Translations under genes and position numbers: made by a program | In this document: positions 42,231-42,560 of the stretch, piece by piece | Position numbering within the stretch: the stretch's first letter is position 1 | Layout: each line of letters opens with the position of its first letter | The notes under the pieces: model-generated | The model's input: the letters and a program-made list of their open reading frames with translations, nothing else | Database searches by the model: none | Told to the model about the DNA's origin: nothing | Assembly: GCA_003354145.1 (NCBI GenBank) | Contig: PIVL01000004.1 | Location: 1-42,560 of the forward strand | Reading direction: 5' to 3' | From: Paracoccaceae bacterium | GTDB lineage: Bacteria; Pseudomonadota; Alphaproteobacteria; Rhodobacterales; Rhodobacteraceae | Length of the DNA stretch: 42,560 nt

Positions 42231-42560
42231 TCAAATACCCGCCTTTTTCAGACCCTCCACGAAGTGGAGAGTATCCTCTTTCAGTCGGTCGGGTTGGATC
42301 TTGATCCAACGATCCAGCGAAAAATTTGGGTGCGCCGCCCGATGTCTTGCAGCAATATCGTGCGCGCGGTCCATTTGCCCCAATTGTGCGTAGCTTGCCG
42401 CCAGCAACCGTTGCCCTTCTGTCGGATTGTTCATCTTGGTCACGGTTTCGATCACGTCATCATATTGCTTGAGATTGTAATAGGCACCACCAAGATGCCA
42501 AAGATACTGGTCCGGGAAATAAGGGTTCAGCCGCATCGCCTTTTTCAGGCATTCAATAGC
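42231..42560 (-). CDS. C-terminal part of a TPR-repeat protein, cut by the window edge
   Basis: The last 109 or so residues of a longer protein. Reading in from the window end, AIECLKKAMRLNPYFPDQYLW and LGGAYYNLKQYDDVIETVTKM then LLAASYAQLGQMDRAHDIAA are tetratricopeptide repeats. Very similar tails end adenylate cyclase-TPR fusion proteins of alphaproteobacteria, so the missing part may include a cyclase domain. The stop is at 42231-42233. It converges on the repeat-protein gene with a 66-bp gap. Confidence 0.7.
   Translation of the reverse strand, partial: AIECLKKAMRLNPYFPDQYLWHLGGAYYNLKQYDDVIETVTKMNNPTEGQRLLAASYAQLGQMDRAHDIAARHRAAHPNFSLDRWIKIQPDRLKEDTLHFVEGLKKAGI

Overview
The window looks like a chromosomal stretch of an alphaproteobacterium of the Rhodobacteraceae (Roseobacter group). 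This rests on the gene content: a TRAP transporter, an MttB-like methyltransferase next to a dimethylglycine-dehydrogenase-like protein, the Roseobacter-type three-gene 2-oxoacid oxidoreductase, and an alphaproteobacterial LexA box of the form GTTC-N7-GTTC. It is moderately GC-rich and clearly in two parts: a decayed mobile region (1-8400) and a compact, mostly intact gene region (8500-42560).

Region 1 (1-8400) is a graveyard of mobile DNA. It holds the 3' end of an IS110-family transposase that cuts off a tyrosine recombinase, and that recombinase also has an in-frame stop. Two copies of an imuB 5' fragment form direct repeats around an alpha/beta hydrolase gene and a frameshifted secreted-protein gene. 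Next come an unusual protein with an ADP-ribosyltransferase-like C-terminus, a truncated plasmid/phage-type gene, and a complete but ruined IS21-family element. The two transposase systems carry at least eight copies of a short (about 37-43 bp) palindromic element. Its arm sequences differ from copy to copy, but each copy keeps its self-complementarity.

Region 2 (8500-20800) is metabolism: two c-type cytochromes, a LysR regulator, a 2-oxoacid:acceptor oxidoreductase operon (korB-like, korA-like and a GltD-like flavoprotein with ferredoxin domains), then a LysR gene divergent from an MttB-like/DMGDH-like pair that probably handles methylated amines such as glycine betaine.

Region 3 (20800-29800) is cell-surface glycoconjugate synthesis: neuB, an LpxL-like acyltransferase, a DxD glycosyltransferase, neuA, two Kdo-transferase-like genes and neuC. 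Together these make and activate a sialic/legionaminic-type nonulosonic acid, probably for lipopolysaccharide. An EnvZ-like histidine kinase lies beside neuC.

Region 4 (30000-36100) holds a small EF-hand protein, a GntR regulator divergent from uxaC (uronate isomerase), and a DctP-DctQ-DctM TRAP transporter, most simply a hexuronate uptake and catabolism unit. A membrane-fusion protein gene follows, next to a scrap of an IS3-family element.

Region 5 (37200-42200) is the most unusual: YcaO and TfuA (the pair that installs thioamides in peptides), a cytosolic thermolysin-like HEIGH metallopeptidase with collagen-like GPxGP segments, and a 293-residue protein ending in seven tandem SGAKV pentapeptides. 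There is no classical small precursor gene, so the repeat protein is the best candidate substrate of a possibly undescribed peptide-modification system. The window ends inside a TPR-protein gene.
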